NCBI GenBank assembly: GCA_018401465.1
Contig: JAGYKE010000004.1
Coordinates: 1,054,001 to 1,118,000, forward strand
Length of the DNA: 64,000 nucleotides
Direction of reading: 5' to 3'
Origin: Aestuariivita sp.
Lineage (GTDB): Bacteria; Pseudomonadota; Alphaproteobacteria; Rhodobacterales; Rhodobacteraceae
Positions 16,700-26,038 of the stretch are shown in pieces (positions within the stretch are counted from its first letter, which is position 1; each line of letters starts with the position of its first letter). A program made the translations under genes and the position numbers. The notes below the pieces were generated by a model. It was not told the DNA's origin, did not search any database, and saw nothing but the letters and a program-made list of their open reading frames with translations.

Positions 16700-17566
16700 T
16701 CAGCGCCCCTTCACGAGCCGGTCACGGAAATGGCTGGACGTCTGGTCAACCACCACGATGGTCAGGAACAGCACGATGAAGATGGCGACCACCTCGTCGT
16801 AGCGGCCCTGTCCCCATTGCATGGCGAGCCTGAGGTCCTGACCGATGCCGCCTTCACCGACGAAACCCAGAATGGCAGAGGCGCGGATGTTGATTTCGAA
16901 GCGGAGCAGCGCATAGGACGACCAGTTGGGTGCGACTTGCGGCATGACGCCGAATACCATGCGCTGGATCCAGCTTGCGCCGACCGATTGCAGCCCTTCG
17001 ATCGGCTTGCTGTCGGCGTTCTCGGCCACTTCGGAAAAAAGTTTTCCCAAAGCGCCCGTCGTGTGCAGGGCAATCGCAATCATCGCGGGAACCGGGCCGC
17101 CGCCCATAACGAAGATCAGCACCAGCGCGATCACGATTTCCGGAAACGCGCGCAGAACGTCCATCATGCGGCGGAACAGACCGATCAGCCGCGGCCAGCG
17201 CGCCAGCCCCCGCGTCGACAGCAGGGCGAACACACCGCCCGTCAGTGCCCCGATCAGGGTAGCCGCGAGAGCGATGTTGAGCGTCTCGATCAAAGAGGGG
17301 ACCGCGCCCAACATGAGGCCCGGCAGGTTCTGTATCTTCTGTCCGGCCTCGCGGACCACTTCGCCGGGAAACTGGAAAATATTGCCGATGCCGTCCCAGA
17401 ACCCGCCCGCGCTGCGCGCATCAGCAAGGTTGAAGCCCGAGACCATCAGCGCGACGAACACAACGACAATGATGCCGCTGTACATCCGCTTTCGGCGGAC
17501 CAGGTCCATGTAGCTGTCCTGCGACCGTTGCAGGTCTGACGTGCTGTTCAGGGTCGCATCGCTCAA
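16700..17566 (-). CDS. phnE: phosphonate ABC transporter permease PhnE (second subunit)
   Basis: A 288-aa permease with one N-terminal and about five further transmembrane segments and an EAA loop (SEVAENADSKPIEGLQSVGAS). TTG 17566 is chosen because GGAGGA precedes it by six bases and gives the usual MSDATL start; an earlier TTG at 17584 has no ribosome site. It pairs with the long PhnE encoded next. Confidence 0.9.
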   Translation of the reverse strand: MSDATLNSTSDLQRSQDSYMDLVRRKRMYSGIIVVVFVALMVSGFNLADARSAGGFWDGIGNIFQFPGEVVREAGQKIQNLPGLMLGAVPSLIETLNIALAATLIGALTGGVFALLSTRGLARWPRLIGLFRRMMDVLRAFPEIVIALVLIFVMGGGPVPAMIAIALHTTGALGKLFSEVAENADSKPIEGLQSVGASWIQRMVFGVMPQVAPNWSSYALLRFEINIRASAILGFVGEGGIGQDLRLAMQWGQGRYDEVVAIFIVLFLTIVVVDQTSSHFRDRLVKGR

Positions 17567-17588
17567 GGACAATCCTCCGGACAAGGAA

Positions 17589-17616
17589 CGGGCGGGGATG
17601 CTGCCACCCCCGCCCG
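17589..17616 (-). promoter_or_regulatory. phnD-phnE intergenic hairpin
   Basis: A 9-bp GC stem (CGGGCGGGG / CCCCGCCCG) fills the gap after phnD and has no U run. It is likely to stabilise phnD mRNA or attenuate read-through, giving more binding protein than permease. Confidence 0.55.
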
Positions 17617-17626
17617 AAAGGGTCGG

Positions 17627-18532
17627 TTACTGCTTCGCCTGACGGACGGCGATGATCGACTCGTAGGCTTCGTGCGTGATCGGCACGAAGCCCGAGGTTT
17701 CGCCTGCGGCCATGTTATAGGCGCATTCCGGGTCCTTGCCGTGCAGCTCGTTCAGGAAGGTGACCATTTTCTCCTTCACGTCGGCGGGCAGGGCGCGGCG
17801 CAGGACGATCGGACCTTCGGGGATTTCCTTGGACTTCCAGATCTCGACCAGATCGTTCATGTCCACGAGACCCGCGTCGACTGCCTTGCGCAGCGCGCCC
17901 GAGTTATAGCCGTCTTCCCAGTTGCCCTGGCCATCGGCCCAGGTCACGCCCGCGTCCACGTCACCATTGTTCACGGCGACGATGGTCTGCTCGTGGCCAC
18001 CGGTGAACTTCACTTCGCCGAAGTAGTCGCCCGATTCCATCGATGCGCCGATCGCGGAGGGAATTTCGACGGAGGGGATCAGGTAGCCCGAGGTCGAGTT
18101 GGGGTCACCGAAGCCGAACACCTTGCCCTTCATGTCGGCGAGCGAGGTGATGCCGCTGTCCTTGCGCGCGAAACCGATCGAGTGATAGCCGACCGAACCG
18201 TCGAGGTTGGCCTTGACCATGACGACGTCAACCGCTTCGGGGTCGGTCAGGTAGGTCTTGGCATAGGCCGATGCGCCGAGCCATGCCATGTCGATGGTGC
18301 CGCCCAGCAGGCCCTGGATCACGCCGTCATAGTCGGCGGGGGTGAACAGCTTGGTCTCGACGCCAAGAATGTCCTGAACGTAGGCGCGCACGCATTCGTT
18401 CGAGGTCATACGGTCCTGAGCGTTTTCACCGCCGAGGACGCCGATCCGGAATTCGGAAATCGCGTGACCGCCGGCGAAGGCGGGTGCGGACAGTGCAGTG
18501 GTTGCCACGAGGGCTGCCATCAGTTTCTTCAT
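17627..18532 (-). CDS. phnD: phosphonate ABC transporter periplasmic binding protein PhnD
   Basis: A 301-aa protein with a signal peptide (MKKLMAALVATTALSAPAFA, cleavage after residue 20). The mature domain has FRIGVLGGENAQDR, LGGTIDMAWLGASAYA, GFGDPNSTSGYLIPSVE and DAGVTWADGQGNW, matching PhnD/PhnS binding proteins. The start is ATG 18532; the frame is open upstream but the signal peptide fixes the start. It lies 61 bp after phnC. Confidence 0.94.
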   Translation of the reverse strand: MKKLMAALVATTALSAPAFAGGHAISEFRIGVLGGENAQDRMTSNECVRAYVQDILGVETKLFTPADYDGVIQGLLGGTIDMAWLGASAYAKTYLTDPEAVDVVMVKANLDGSVGYHSIGFARKDSGITSLADMKGKVFGFGDPNSTSGYLIPSVEIPSAIGASMESGDYFGEVKFTGGHEQTIVAVNNGDVDAGVTWADGQGNWEDGYNSGALRKAVDAGLVDMNDLVEIWKSKEIPEGPIVLRRALPADVKEKMVTFLNELHGKDPECAYNMAAGETSGFVPITHEAYESIIAVRQAKQ

Positions 18533-18593
18533 AGTCTTGGTTCTCCGTAGGTGATGAGAGAAGATGTCCCGCCTAGGGCGGGGTGGTGCTGGA

Positions 18594-19415
18594 TCAGACC
18601 GTAGCCTTGGCCCTGCCGGCCGGAACGTCGGACCTGTCCAGTGTCTTGATCTCGGTCGACGTCGCGGCCTCCGAGAAATCCGCACCTGCGCCATAGATGT
18701 CGCGTGCGACGCCGGTGGTGAGTTGCTCGGGCATGCCGTCAAAGACGACGCGCCCGTCGCGCATCCCGATCACCCGGTCGCAATAGCGCCGCGCGGTGTC
18801 GAGCGTGTGAAGGTTGCAGATGACCATGCGGCCGTCTTCCTCGTGGATGCGGCGCAGCGCATCCATGACGATCTGCGCATTCATCGGGTCAAGCGATGCG
18901 ATGGGTTCGTCGGCAAGAATGATGTCGGGATCCTGCATCAGCGCGCGGGCAATTGCGACGCGCTGCTGCTGGCCGCCGGACAGGGCTTCTGCCCGCTTGG
19001 GCGCCTGCTCTGCGATGCCGAGCCGATCAAGGATCTCGATCGCGCGGTGAATGTCCGAGGTCGGGTAGAGGTTGAACATCGTCGCCAGCGTCGAGCGGCG
19101 GTTGAGCGTGCCATGCAGCACGTTCGACACCACGTCCATGCGCGGGACAAGGTTGAACTGCTGGAAGATCATGGCGCAGCGCGCCTGCCATGCACGGCGG
19201 TCGGACCCGCGCAGCGCAGTGATCTCAGTGTCCTTGAAGGTGATCGTGCCCGATGTCGCGTCAGCCAGACAGTTTAGCATCCGCAGAAGCGTCGACTTGC
19301 CTGCCCCCGAACGCCCGATCACGCCGATCATCATGGGACGGTCGATCTTGAGGGTGACGGCATTGACGGCCGTCCTGTCTCCAAACCGCTTCGTCAGTCG
19401 GTCGATTGTCAGCAT
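18594..19415 (-). CDS. phnC: phosphonate ABC transporter ATP-binding protein PhnC
   Basis: A 273-aa ABC ATPase with Walker [10 protein letters not shown] (near residue 34), Q-loop FQQFNLV, signature LSGGQQQRV, Walker [14 protein letters not shown] and H-loop CNLHTLD (NLHT replacing the usual VTHD, as is typical for PhnC). It is the first gene of phnC-D-E-E-transferase, 43 bp downstream of a tandem Pho box. The C-terminal 40 residues are an extension past the ATPase core. Confidence 0.94.
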   Translation of the reverse strand: MLTIDRLTKRFGDRTAVNAVTLKIDRPMMIGVIGRSGAGKSTLLRMLNCLADATSGTITFKDTEITALRGSDRRAWQARCAMIFQQFNLVPRMDVVSNVLHGTLNRRSTLATMFNLYPTSDIHRAIEILDRLGIAEQAPKRAEALSGGQQQRVAIARALMQDPDIILADEPIASLDPMNAQIVMDALRRIHEEDGRMVICNLHTLDTARRYCDRVIGMRDGRVVFDGMPEQLTTGVARDIYGAGADFSEAATSTEIKTLDRSDVPAGRAKATV

Positions 19416-19457
19416 GGATCACCCCGTTAAAGCTGACGCGGGGTCTATCGGCGGTTT

Positions 19458-19497
19458 GATTCCGAGATGTGACGGTAGGGTTTCAGATTTGTGACAT
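19458..19497 (-). promoter_or_regulatory. tandem Pho box upstream of phnC
   Basis: On the minus strand four heptamers start exactly 11 bp apart: ATGTCAC (19497-19491), CTGAAAC (19486-19480), CCGTCAC (19475-19469) and CGGAATC (19464-19458), with 4-nt spacers such as AAAT. PhoB boxes are direct heptamers near CTGTCAT at 11-bp spacing, so this reads as two adjacent boxes of declining match. It implies phosphate-starvation control of phosphonate uptake. Confidence 0.7.
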
Positions 19498-19510
19498 CGG
19501 GGTTTTTCGG

Positions 19511-20386
19511 TCAGTCCGGGTCACGGGCGCGCAAGGCGGTGCCCGCTTTCTGTTCGAAGACCTGGATCATCGCCCCCTTGTCGAGATGCCCAAGCCCCTG
19601 CGTAAGGGTCTCGCGGTAGCTGGCAGTCGCCGCCGCAAGCACCGGCGCGGACAGGCCATGTTCCACGATCAGCGCCTCGGCAGCGACAAGGTCCTTGTGC
19701 GCGGCCTGCATCGGATATCCTTGGTCGAAGACGCCCTTCAGGATGTTGGGCAGGAAGAACTCGCTAGCAAACGACCGGCCCGTGCCGGAATTGACCACTT
19801 GTGCAATCTGCACAGGGTCAAGCCCCAGGCGCGCGGCGATGGGCATGATTTCGGCCACACCGGCGATGTTGATGTTGAACAAAAGCTGGTTGACGAGTTT
19901 AGTAAGCTGGCCAGATCCGACCGGGCCCATATGCTCGATCCGGTTGGCTATGGTGCCCAGCGCCGCCCGCAACGGGTCGAGCCGGGCGACATCGCCCCCC
20001 ACCATCATGGTGAGCATGCCGTCCTCGGCCCGCGCCTGCATGCCCGACACCGGCGCGTCCAGAAATCCGATGCCAAGGTCGCCCAGACGCGCGGCCAGCC
20101 GCAGCGCGGCGGCATGTGTCGTGGTCGAGGTGTCGACAACTACCGTGCCCGGGGCCAGCGCCTCTGCGATGCCTTCGGGGCCGAACAGCACGGTGTCGAC
20201 GACGTCCCCGTTGGGCAGGCAGGTCACCAGCACGTCGCAGGGGGCAAGATCGGGGGCCCGGTGTACAAGGCGAAGACCTTCGGCCGCATCGCGGGCCGGG
20301 TCATGGGCGGTCAGGTCAACCGCCTGCGCCAGTCGCCGCGCCATGGGCAGGCCCATCTGGCCCAGTCCGACAAATCCCCATCGCAT
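19511..20386 (-). CDS. NAD(P)-dependent beta-hydroxyacid dehydrogenase (3-hydroxyisobutyrate dehydrogenase family)
   Basis: A 291-aa protein with an N-terminal Rossmann motif GFVGLGQMGLPMA, the substrate motif FLDAPVSGMQARAEDGMLTMMVGG (near 118), the catalytic-lysine region GSGQLTKLVNQLL and a C-terminal HKDL. The family includes 3-hydroxyisobutyrate, tartronate semialdehyde and related dehydrogenases; the substrate cannot be fixed here. It runs in the same direction as phnC but is separated from it by the Pho-box promoter region, and is divergent from glk. Confidence 0.85.
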   Translation of the reverse strand: MRWGFVGLGQMGLPMARRLAQAVDLTAHDPARDAAEGLRLVHRAPDLAPCDVLVTCLPNGDVVDTVLFGPEGIAEALAPGTVVVDTSTTTHAAALRLAARLGDLGIGFLDAPVSGMQARAEDGMLTMMVGGDVARLDPLRAALGTIANRIEHMGPVGSGQLTKLVNQLLFNINIAGVAEIMPIAARLGLDPVQIAQVVNSGTGRSFASEFFLPNILKGVFDQGYPMQAAHKDLVAAEALIVEHGLSAPVLAAATASYRETLTQGLGHLDKGAMIQVFEQKAGTALRARDPD

Positions 20387-20477
20387 GTCGCTGTCCCCCG
20401 TCTGTTCCGGGCGCAGACTGGCATGGCGGTGCGGCGGCGGCTAGGGTGATGAAACGCCAAACCGCACGGGGTAGGGC

Positions 20478-21281
20478 ATGACGGACCGGACCATCCTTGT
20501 GGCCGATATCGGCGGCACGCAGGCGCGGCTCGCGCTGGCGCGGGGTGGTGCCGTTCTCGCCGGGTCGTTGATGCGTGCTCCGGTTGCCGACCATGCCTCG
20601 CCCGCCGCGCTGATCGGGGCCTATATCGCCGAGCGGAAGGCGCGGCCCCTGCGGATGGTGCTGGCGCTGGCCGGGCCGGTGTCGGGGGATCGCGGGCAGC
20701 TGACCAATGGCGACTGGGCCTTCGATGCTGGGGATCTGGCGCAGGTGACGGGCGGGCCGGTGCGTCTGGTCAACGACCTGACGGCGCTGGGCCATGCGCT
20801 GCCGCACCTGCGCCCCGATCAGGTCAGCCGGATCGCGGGCGACCCCCCGCGTGCACCCCGGCAGGCACTGGTGATGGGCGTCGGCACCGGTTTCAACCTT
20901 GCCCCCGTGCTGTTCGAGGAGGGCCGGGCCCACGTTCTGGCCTGCGAATACGGCCATGTCGCGCCCCCGGCCCCGGTGCTGCGTGCGCTTGGCTGCGACG
21001 CCGCCTGCATCGAAGACGCCTTTTCGGGTCGCGGCTTCGACGCGCTGGGCGATCCCGTGCGCTTTGCCCGGGCGCTGGGCGTGCTGGCGCGTGAGTTGCG
21101 TATCGCCTTCCAGCCCGATGGCGGCGTCTGGCTTGCGGGCAGCGTGGCGCGGGCTGCGCTGTCGGGCGACGGACGCACGGCCTTCGTGACCGAGGCCACG
21201 CGCCCCGCCGAGGCCCCCGAGCCCGCGTTGTCGCTCATCACCGACGATGCCGCGGCCCTTGCCGGATGCGCCCGGCTTTGA
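20478..21281 (+). CDS. glk: glucokinase
   Basis: A 267-aa protein of the bacterial glucokinase (Glk) family: phosphate-binding ADIGGTQARLAL at residues 9-20, LALAGPVSGDRGQLTNGDWAF, RLVNDLTALGHALP with the likely catalytic Asp, GVGTGFNLAPV, CEYGHVAP and EDAFSGRGFDAL. It phosphorylates glucose with ATP. It is shorter than the E. coli enzyme (321 aa), mainly in the C-terminal part. It is divergent from the dehydrogenase at 19511 across 91 bp. Confidence 0.85.
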   Translation: MTDRTILVADIGGTQARLALARGGAVLAGSLMRAPVADHASPAALIGAYIAERKARPLRMVLALAGPVSGDRGQLTNGDWAFDAGDLAQVTGGPVRLVNDLTALGHALPHLRPDQVSRIAGDPPRAPRQALVMGVGTGFNLAPVLFEEGRAHVLACEYGHVAPPAPVLRALGCDAACIEDAFSGRGFDALGDPVRFARALGVLARELRIAFQPDGGVWLAGSVARAALSGDGRTAFVTEATRPAEAPEPALSLITDDAAALAGCARL

Positions 21282-21342
21282 CCGCCGCTTTCGCGGGTCG
21301 CCGTGCCTGTGCTAGCCAAGGCGCAAAGGAAAGGGCCCGCGC

Positions 21343-21984
21343 ATGATCGTGCAATGGAACTGGAACACCTCGAACGGCTACAAGGTGGCCATCGCGCTGG
21401 AAGAGATGGGGCTGGAAAACCGCATCCATCCCGTGAACATCGGCCGGGACGAACAGTTTTCCGACGCCTTCTCGGCGCTGACCCCCAACAACAAGATCCC
21501 CGTGATCGTCGACGAAGGCGGCCCCGGCGGCGCGCCGATCACCATCTTCGAATCGGGCGCGATCCTGACCTATCTCGCGCGCAAGTCTGGGATGTTCTGG
21601 CCCAAGGGCGAACGCGACCAGATCGAGGCGCTGCAATGGATGTACTGGCAGATGTCGGGGATGGGCCCGAACTTTGGCCAGTTGCATCATTTCAACCGGG
21701 TGGCCCCCGACGATCAGGTCTATGGCCGCCAGCGCTTCACGACCGAGGTGCGGCGCCTTTACGGCGTGCTGAACCACCGCCTTGAAGGCCGTGATTTCAT
21801 CATGGGCGATTATTCCATCGTGGACATGATGTGCTGGCCCTGGGTGGCGCGGCATGAATGGCAGAAGGTCGATCTGGCCGACTTTCTCAATGTGAAACGC
21901 TGGTTCGACGCCATCGGCGCGCGCCCCGCGGTGATCAAGGCGCGCGCTGACCTCGATTCCGCCTGCAAGGCGGCGGCCGGTTAA
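21343..21984 (+). CDS. glutathione S-transferase family protein (Nu-class, YfcG/YghU-like)
   Basis: A 213-aa protein with an N-terminal thioredoxin-like GST domain (NTSNGYKVAIALEEMGL, NNKIPVIVDEGGP, ITIFESGAILTYLARKSG) and an all-alpha C-terminal domain containing YWQMSGMGPNFGQLHHF, characteristic of YfcG/YghU disulfide-bond reductases. The family often uses two glutathiones and reduces disulfides or peroxides. Its stop converges on putA with a 4-bp overlap. Confidence 0.87.
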   Translation: MIVQWNWNTSNGYKVAIALEEMGLENRIHPVNIGRDEQFSDAFSALTPNNKIPVIVDEGGPGGAPITIFESGAILTYLARKSGMFWPKGERDQIEALQWMYWQMSGMGPNFGQLHHFNRVAPDDQVYGRQRFTTEVRRLYGVLNHRLEGRDFIMGDYSIVDMMCWPWVARHEWQKVDLADFLNVKRWFDAIGARPAVIKARADLDSACKAAAG

Positions 21985-24900
21985 CTCATCTCGGCCAGCA
22001 GGCCCGCATTGCCGCCGGCGGCGGTCGTGTCCACGCAGACATGGCGTTCGATCCGCAGGCGCGCGGTCAGGTCATCCTCGGCAAACAGCGGGATGAGCCG
22101 CCCGTCGCGCGTGGCAAGCGCCCGGCGCATCGCGCGCAAGGTGTCGTCATCGGCCCAGGAGATCACCGCGTCGAAGCCGTCCAGCGTGGTGAGCGCGCCG
22201 GGGTCGAGCACACCGTCCAGCGTGGTGTCACCCGAAAGCCCCGGTGCGATGCCGATGCCCAGGCATCCATTCGCGCGCGCCGCCTGCATCTGCGCCCGCG
22301 CCGCGCCCGCATCCGGGCCGAGGCAGAGGACAAGCCCCCGACCGAATTCCGACAGCCGGTTCGATTCGCCTGTGGGGCCGGGCAGGCTGACGGTCGTCAG
22401 CACGGTGTCGGGCCGGGGCAGGGCGCGGAGCAGCGCCTGCACCACGCTTGCATCCACCATGCGCCCTGCCGCCACCTCGGCCGCCTTGCGCGGGGCCTGC
22501 GTGAAGCGTGGCACGTAATGCGGCCCGCCCGCCTCTGGCCCGGTGCCCGACAGCCCCTCGCCCCCGAAAGGCTGCGATCCGACGACCGCCCCGATCTGGT
22601 TGCGGTTGATATAGATGTTCCCCACCGCCAGCCGACGCGTGACCTGTTCGACCCGGTCGTCGATCCGGCTGTGCATCCCGAAGGTCAGGCCATAGCCTGT
22701 GGCGTTGATCGCATCGACCACGCGGTCGAGATCGCCTGCATCGAAGCGCGCCACATGCAGGACCGGCCCAAACACCTCGCGCTTCAGATCCGCGATGCCA
22801 TCCACCGCGATCACGGTGGGGGCCACGAAGCTGCCCTTCGACGGGCGGCGCAGTTCCTTCAGCACGCGGCCACGCGCGCGGGCGGCCTCGACATGGGCCT
22901 GGATGCCGCCTTGCGCGCGGCGGTCAATCACCGGGCCGATATCGGTCGTATGGTCCCACGGATCGCCCGCCGACAGCTCGTCCATCGCGCCGAACAGCAT
23001 CCGCAGCACCGTGTCGGCCACGTCCTTCTGGACGTAGAGCATCCGCAGCGCCGAACAGCGCTGGCCGGCCGACTGAAAGGCCGAGGTGACGATGTCGCGC
23101 ACCGCCTGTTCAGGCAGCGCGGTGGAATCGACGATCATCGCGTTCAGCCCGCCTGTCTCCGCGATCAGCGGCGCGGTGGGGGCGAGGTGATCGGCCATCG
23201 CGCGGTTGATGCGCTGGGCGGTCGCGGTCGACCCGGTGAAGCACACGCCCGCGATGCGCGGGTCGGACGTGATCGCCGTGCCCACCACCGCGCCTTCGCC
23301 CGGCAGGAGTTGCAGTGCTGTGCGCGGCACGCCCGCTTCGTGCAGAAGCGCCACGGCGCGCGCCGCGATGAGCGGCGTCGCCTCGGCCGGTTTGGCGATC
23401 ACGCCATTGCCCGCCGCCAGCGCCGCCGCGATCTGGCCGGTGAAGATCGCCAGTGGAAAGTTCCAGGGCGAGATGCAGGCGAAGACGCCGCGCGCAGGCG
23501 CGGGCTGATCCGCGCGGGCGGCGTAGTAGCGCAGGAAATCCACCGCCTCGCGCAGTTCGGCCACCGCATCGCGCGGGGTCTTGCCCGCCTCGCGCGCCAG
23601 CAGGGCGAAGATCTCGCCGAAGGCGGTCTCGTAGAGGTCGGCGGCGCGGTTCAGGATATCGGCCCGCGCGGCGGGCGCGGCGTCCCACGCAGTTGCCTCC
23701 GCAAGCGCGGCTTCCACATCTTCGGGGGCGGACAGCGTCACACTGCCGACCTCGTCCGCCGGGTTCGCGGGGTTCAGAACGGGGTGCCGTGCGCCGCCCG
23801 TCGCTTGGCCTGCCAGCATCGGCGCGGCCTCCCAAAGATGGGTGCGGAAGGGATCGCGCGCCGCCTCGATGCGGGCAAGGTCGACCGGATCGCGCAGATC
23901 GAAGCCCTTGGAATTCGCCCGCCCGGGCGCGTAGAGATCGGCAGGCAGCCGCACGGCGCGATGGGCCTTGCCCAGTTGCGCGAAGGGGTCGGCGGCCAGC
24001 GTCTCGGGCGGGATCGCTTCGTTCACGATCTGGTTCACGAAGGACGAATTCGCCCCGTTCTCCAAGAGCCGCCGCACGAGATAGGCCAGCAGATCGCGAT
24101 GCGCGCCCACCGGCGCGTAGATCCGGCAGCGTGTGGCGTTGCCCGCGATGACCTTGTCATGCAGCGCCTCGCCCATGCCGTGCAGGCGCTGGAACTCGAA
24201 GGCCTGAGGGTCGTCCCCCATTTCAAGGATTGCGGCGACGGTATGCGCGTTATGCGTCGCGAATTGCGGATAGATCCGGTCGGTCATGCCCAGCAGCTTC
24301 TTCGCGCAAGCCAGATACGACACATCCGTCGCCGCCTTCTGCGCAAAGACCGGGAAACCCGCCAGCCCTTCGACCTGCGCGCGCTTGATCTCGGTATCCC
24401 AGTAGGCGCCCTTGACCAGCCTCACCATGATCCGCCGGTCCAGGCTCTCGGCCAGCGCATGGAGCCAGTCCAGAACCGGCGCGGCGCGCTTGCCATAGGC
24501 CTGCACCACCACGCCGAAGCCGTCCCACCCGGCCAGCGAGGGGTCGGACAGAACCGACTCGATCACGTCGAGCGAGAGGTCGAGGCGGTCCGCCTCTTCC
24601 GCGTCGATGTTGAGGCCCATGCGCGCGTCGCGGGCCGCACGGGCCAGCGTCAGCGTGCGGCTGACCAGTTCGGTCAAGACGCGGTCGCGCTGTGCCATCT
24701 CGTATCGCGGGTGCAGCGCCGACAGCTTGATCGAGATGCCCGGATTGGCGCGGATGTCGTCCGACCGGCATTCTGGCGCCAGCCGGTCTATGGCGCGGGC
24801 ATAGGCGCCGAAGAAGGCGTCGGCGTCATGCATGGTCATCGCCGCCTCGCCCAGCATGTCGTAGGAGAAGGTATAGCCCTGCGTTTCCTTCTTCCGCCCG

Positions 24901-25442
24901 CGTCTCACGGCCTCGTCGACCGTTTCTCCCAGCACGAATTGCGCGCCCAGTTCCTTCATCGCGCGGCCCACGGCGGCGCGGATCACCGGTTCCCCCAGCC
25001 GCTTGACCGCACCTTTCAGGACCGAGGCCATCCCTTCCCCGTCCTGCAGCACCTTGCCGGTCAGCAGAAGCGCCCAGGTCGAGGCATTGACCAGCGGCGA
25101 GGACGACTTGCCCAGATGCGCCCCCCAGGCCGAGGGCGCGATCTTGTCTTCGATCAGCGCGTCGATGGTGCCCGCGTCGGGCACCCGCAACAGCGCCTCG
25201 GCCAGGCACATCAGCGCGACGCCTTCCTTGGTGGACAGGCCGTATTCGGCCAGGAACACCTCCATCAGGCTCGGATCGTCGCCCGCCCGGATCGCGCGGA
25301 CCAGATCGGCGGCGCGCGCGGTTGCACGGGCGCGTGTCTCCTCCTCGATCCCTGCCTCTCGCATGAGCGTGTCGAGAATGTCGGCGTCGGGGGCGAGTGT
25401 CTGGGCGCGGATGCGGTCGCGCAGGGGGGCAAGCGGGGTCAT
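21981..25442 (-). CDS. putA: bifunctional proline dehydrogenase / delta-1-pyrroline-5-carboxylate dehydrogenase PutA
   Basis: A 1153-aa trifunctional-type PutA without the N-terminal ribbon-helix-helix DNA-binding domain. The proline dehydrogenase barrel covers about residues 120-460 (GISIKLSALHPRYE, GLNIDAEEADRLDLSLD, RLVKGAYWDTEIK, YPQFATHNAHT, EFQRLHGMG). The aldehyde dehydrogenase domain follows, with CISPWNFPLAIFTGQ, FTGSTATAQRINRAM, ETGGLNAMIVDS and the catalytic Cys in SAGQRCSALR; a C-terminal flap domain ends the protein. It oxidises proline to glutamate. ATG 25442 has GAGG upstream; an earlier GTG (25469) does not. Lack of the DNA-binding domain agrees with control by the divergent putR. 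Confidence 0.97.
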   Translation of the reverse strand: MTPLAPLRDRIRAQTLAPDADILDTLMREAGIEEETRARATARAADLVRAIRAGDDPSLMEVFLAEYGLSTKEGVALMCLAEALLRVPDAGTIDALIEDKIAPSAWGAHLGKSSSPLVNASTWALLLTGKVLQDGEGMASVLKGAVKRLGEPVIRAAVGRAMKELGAQFVLGETVDEAVRRGRKKETQGYTFSYDMLGEAAMTMHDADAFFGAYARAIDRLAPECRSDDIRANPGISIKLSALHPRYEMAQRDRVLTELVSRTLTLARAARDARMGLNIDAEEADRLDLSLDVIESVLSDPSLAGWDGFGVVVQAYGKRAAPVLDWLHALAESLDRRIMVRLVKGAYWDTEIKRAQVEGLAGFPVFAQKAATDVSYLACAKKLLGMTDRIYPQFATHNAHTVAAILEMGDDPQAFEFQRLHGMGEALHDKVIAGNATRCRIYAPVGAHRDLLAYLVRRLLENGANSSFVNQIVNEAIPPETLAADPFAQLGKAHRAVRLPADLYAPGRANSKGFDLRDPVDLARIEAARDPFRTHLWEAAPMLAGQATGGARHPVLNPANPADEVGSVTLSAPEDVEAALAEATAWDAAPAARADILNRAADLYETAFGEIFALLAREAGKTPRDAVAELREAVDFLRYYAARADQPAPARGVFACISPWNFPLAIFTGQIAAALAAGNGVIAKPAEATPLIAARAVALLHEAGVPRTALQLLPGEGAVVGTAITSDPRIAGVCFTGSTATAQRINRAMADHLAPTAPLIAETGGLNAMIVDSTALPEQAVRDIVTSAFQSAGQRCSALRMLYVQKDVADTVLRMLFGAMDELSAGDPWDHTTDIGPVIDRRAQGGIQAHVEAARARGRVLKELRRPSKGSFVAPTVIAVDGIADLKREVFGPVLHVARFDAGDLDRVVDAINATGYGLTFGMHSRIDDRVEQVTRRLAVGNIYINRNQIGAVVGSQPFGGEGLSGTGPEAGGPHYVPRFTQAPRKAAEVAAGRMVDASVVQALLRALPRPDTVLTTVSLPGPTGESNRLSEFGRGLVLCLGPDAGAARAQMQAARANGCLGIGIAPGLSGDTTLDGVLDPGALTTLDGFDAVISWADDDTLRAMRRALATRDGRLIPLFAEDDLTARLRIERHVCVDTTAAGGNAGLLAEMS

Positions 25443-25488
25443 GTCGGCCTCGGAAACTGGAGATGGCACAGCATATCCGATTTCGTTT

Positions 25489-25501
25489 GGGCAATGTGCC
25501 C
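25489..25501. promoter_or_regulatory. palindrome in the putA-putR divergent region
   Basis: GGGCA-ATG-TGCCC lies midway in the 114-bp gap between putA and putR. It is a candidate PutR (Lrp-type) site; sequence alone gives weak support. Confidence 0.3.
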
Positions 25502-25556
25502 TCAGATGATAGGTTGTCAGGCAATCCGACTTTTGATTGATCCATGAACAGGTCGA

Positions 25557-26030
25557 ATGAATCTCAAATCGCAGTCAGACGGGCAACTTGACCGATATGA
25601 TATCGCCATTCTCGAGGCGCTGAGCCGCGACGGGCGGATGCCGGTCACCGACCTTGCACGGCAGATCGGCCTGTCGAAGACGCCGACGCAGACCCGCGTG
25701 CGCCGCCTGACCGAGGACGGTTACATCACCGGCTTTCGCGCGGTGCTTGACCCGGCCAAGCTGGGCCATGACCACGTGGCCTTCGTCGAGGTCAAGCTGA
25801 CCGACACCACCGAAAAGGCGCTGTCCGCCTTCAACGCGGCGGTGCGGAAGATGCCCGAGGTGGAGCAATGCCACATGATCGCGGGCGCGTTCGATTACCT
25901 GCTGAAGGTGCGCACGCGGGATATCCGCGCCTATCGGCAGGTTCTGGGCGAGAAGATCTCGGCGCTGCCCTTCGTCGGCAGCACGTCCACGCATGTGTCG
26001 ATGGAGGCGGTGAAGGACGAGGCCTTCTGA
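25557..26030 (+). CDS. putR: Lrp/AsnC-type regulator of proline utilisation PutR
   Basis: A 157-aa Lrp/AsnC protein. An N-terminal winged helix (LDRYDIAILEALSRDGRMPVTDLARQIGLSKTPTQTRVRRL, described by position 11-52) is followed by a RAM ligand-binding domain with HVAFVEVKLTD and EVEQCHMIAGAFDYLLKVR. In Rhodobacter capsulatus an Lrp-like PutR divergent from putA activates putA in response to proline; the same arrangement is seen here. Confidence 0.9.
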   Translation: MNLKSQSDGQLDRYDIAILEALSRDGRMPVTDLARQIGLSKTPTQTRVRRLTEDGYITGFRAVLDPAKLGHDHVAFVEVKLTDTTEKALSAFNAAVRKMPEVEQCHMIAGAFDYLLKVRTRDIRAYRQVLGEKISALPFVGSTSTHVSMEAVKDEAF

Positions 26031-26038
26031 TCGGGGGG

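Noticed and set aside
22041-25547. A 1168-codon open frame on the plus strand opposite putA
   Set aside because: putA is complete and motif-rich; the opposite frame is a GC3-driven mirror with no domain features.
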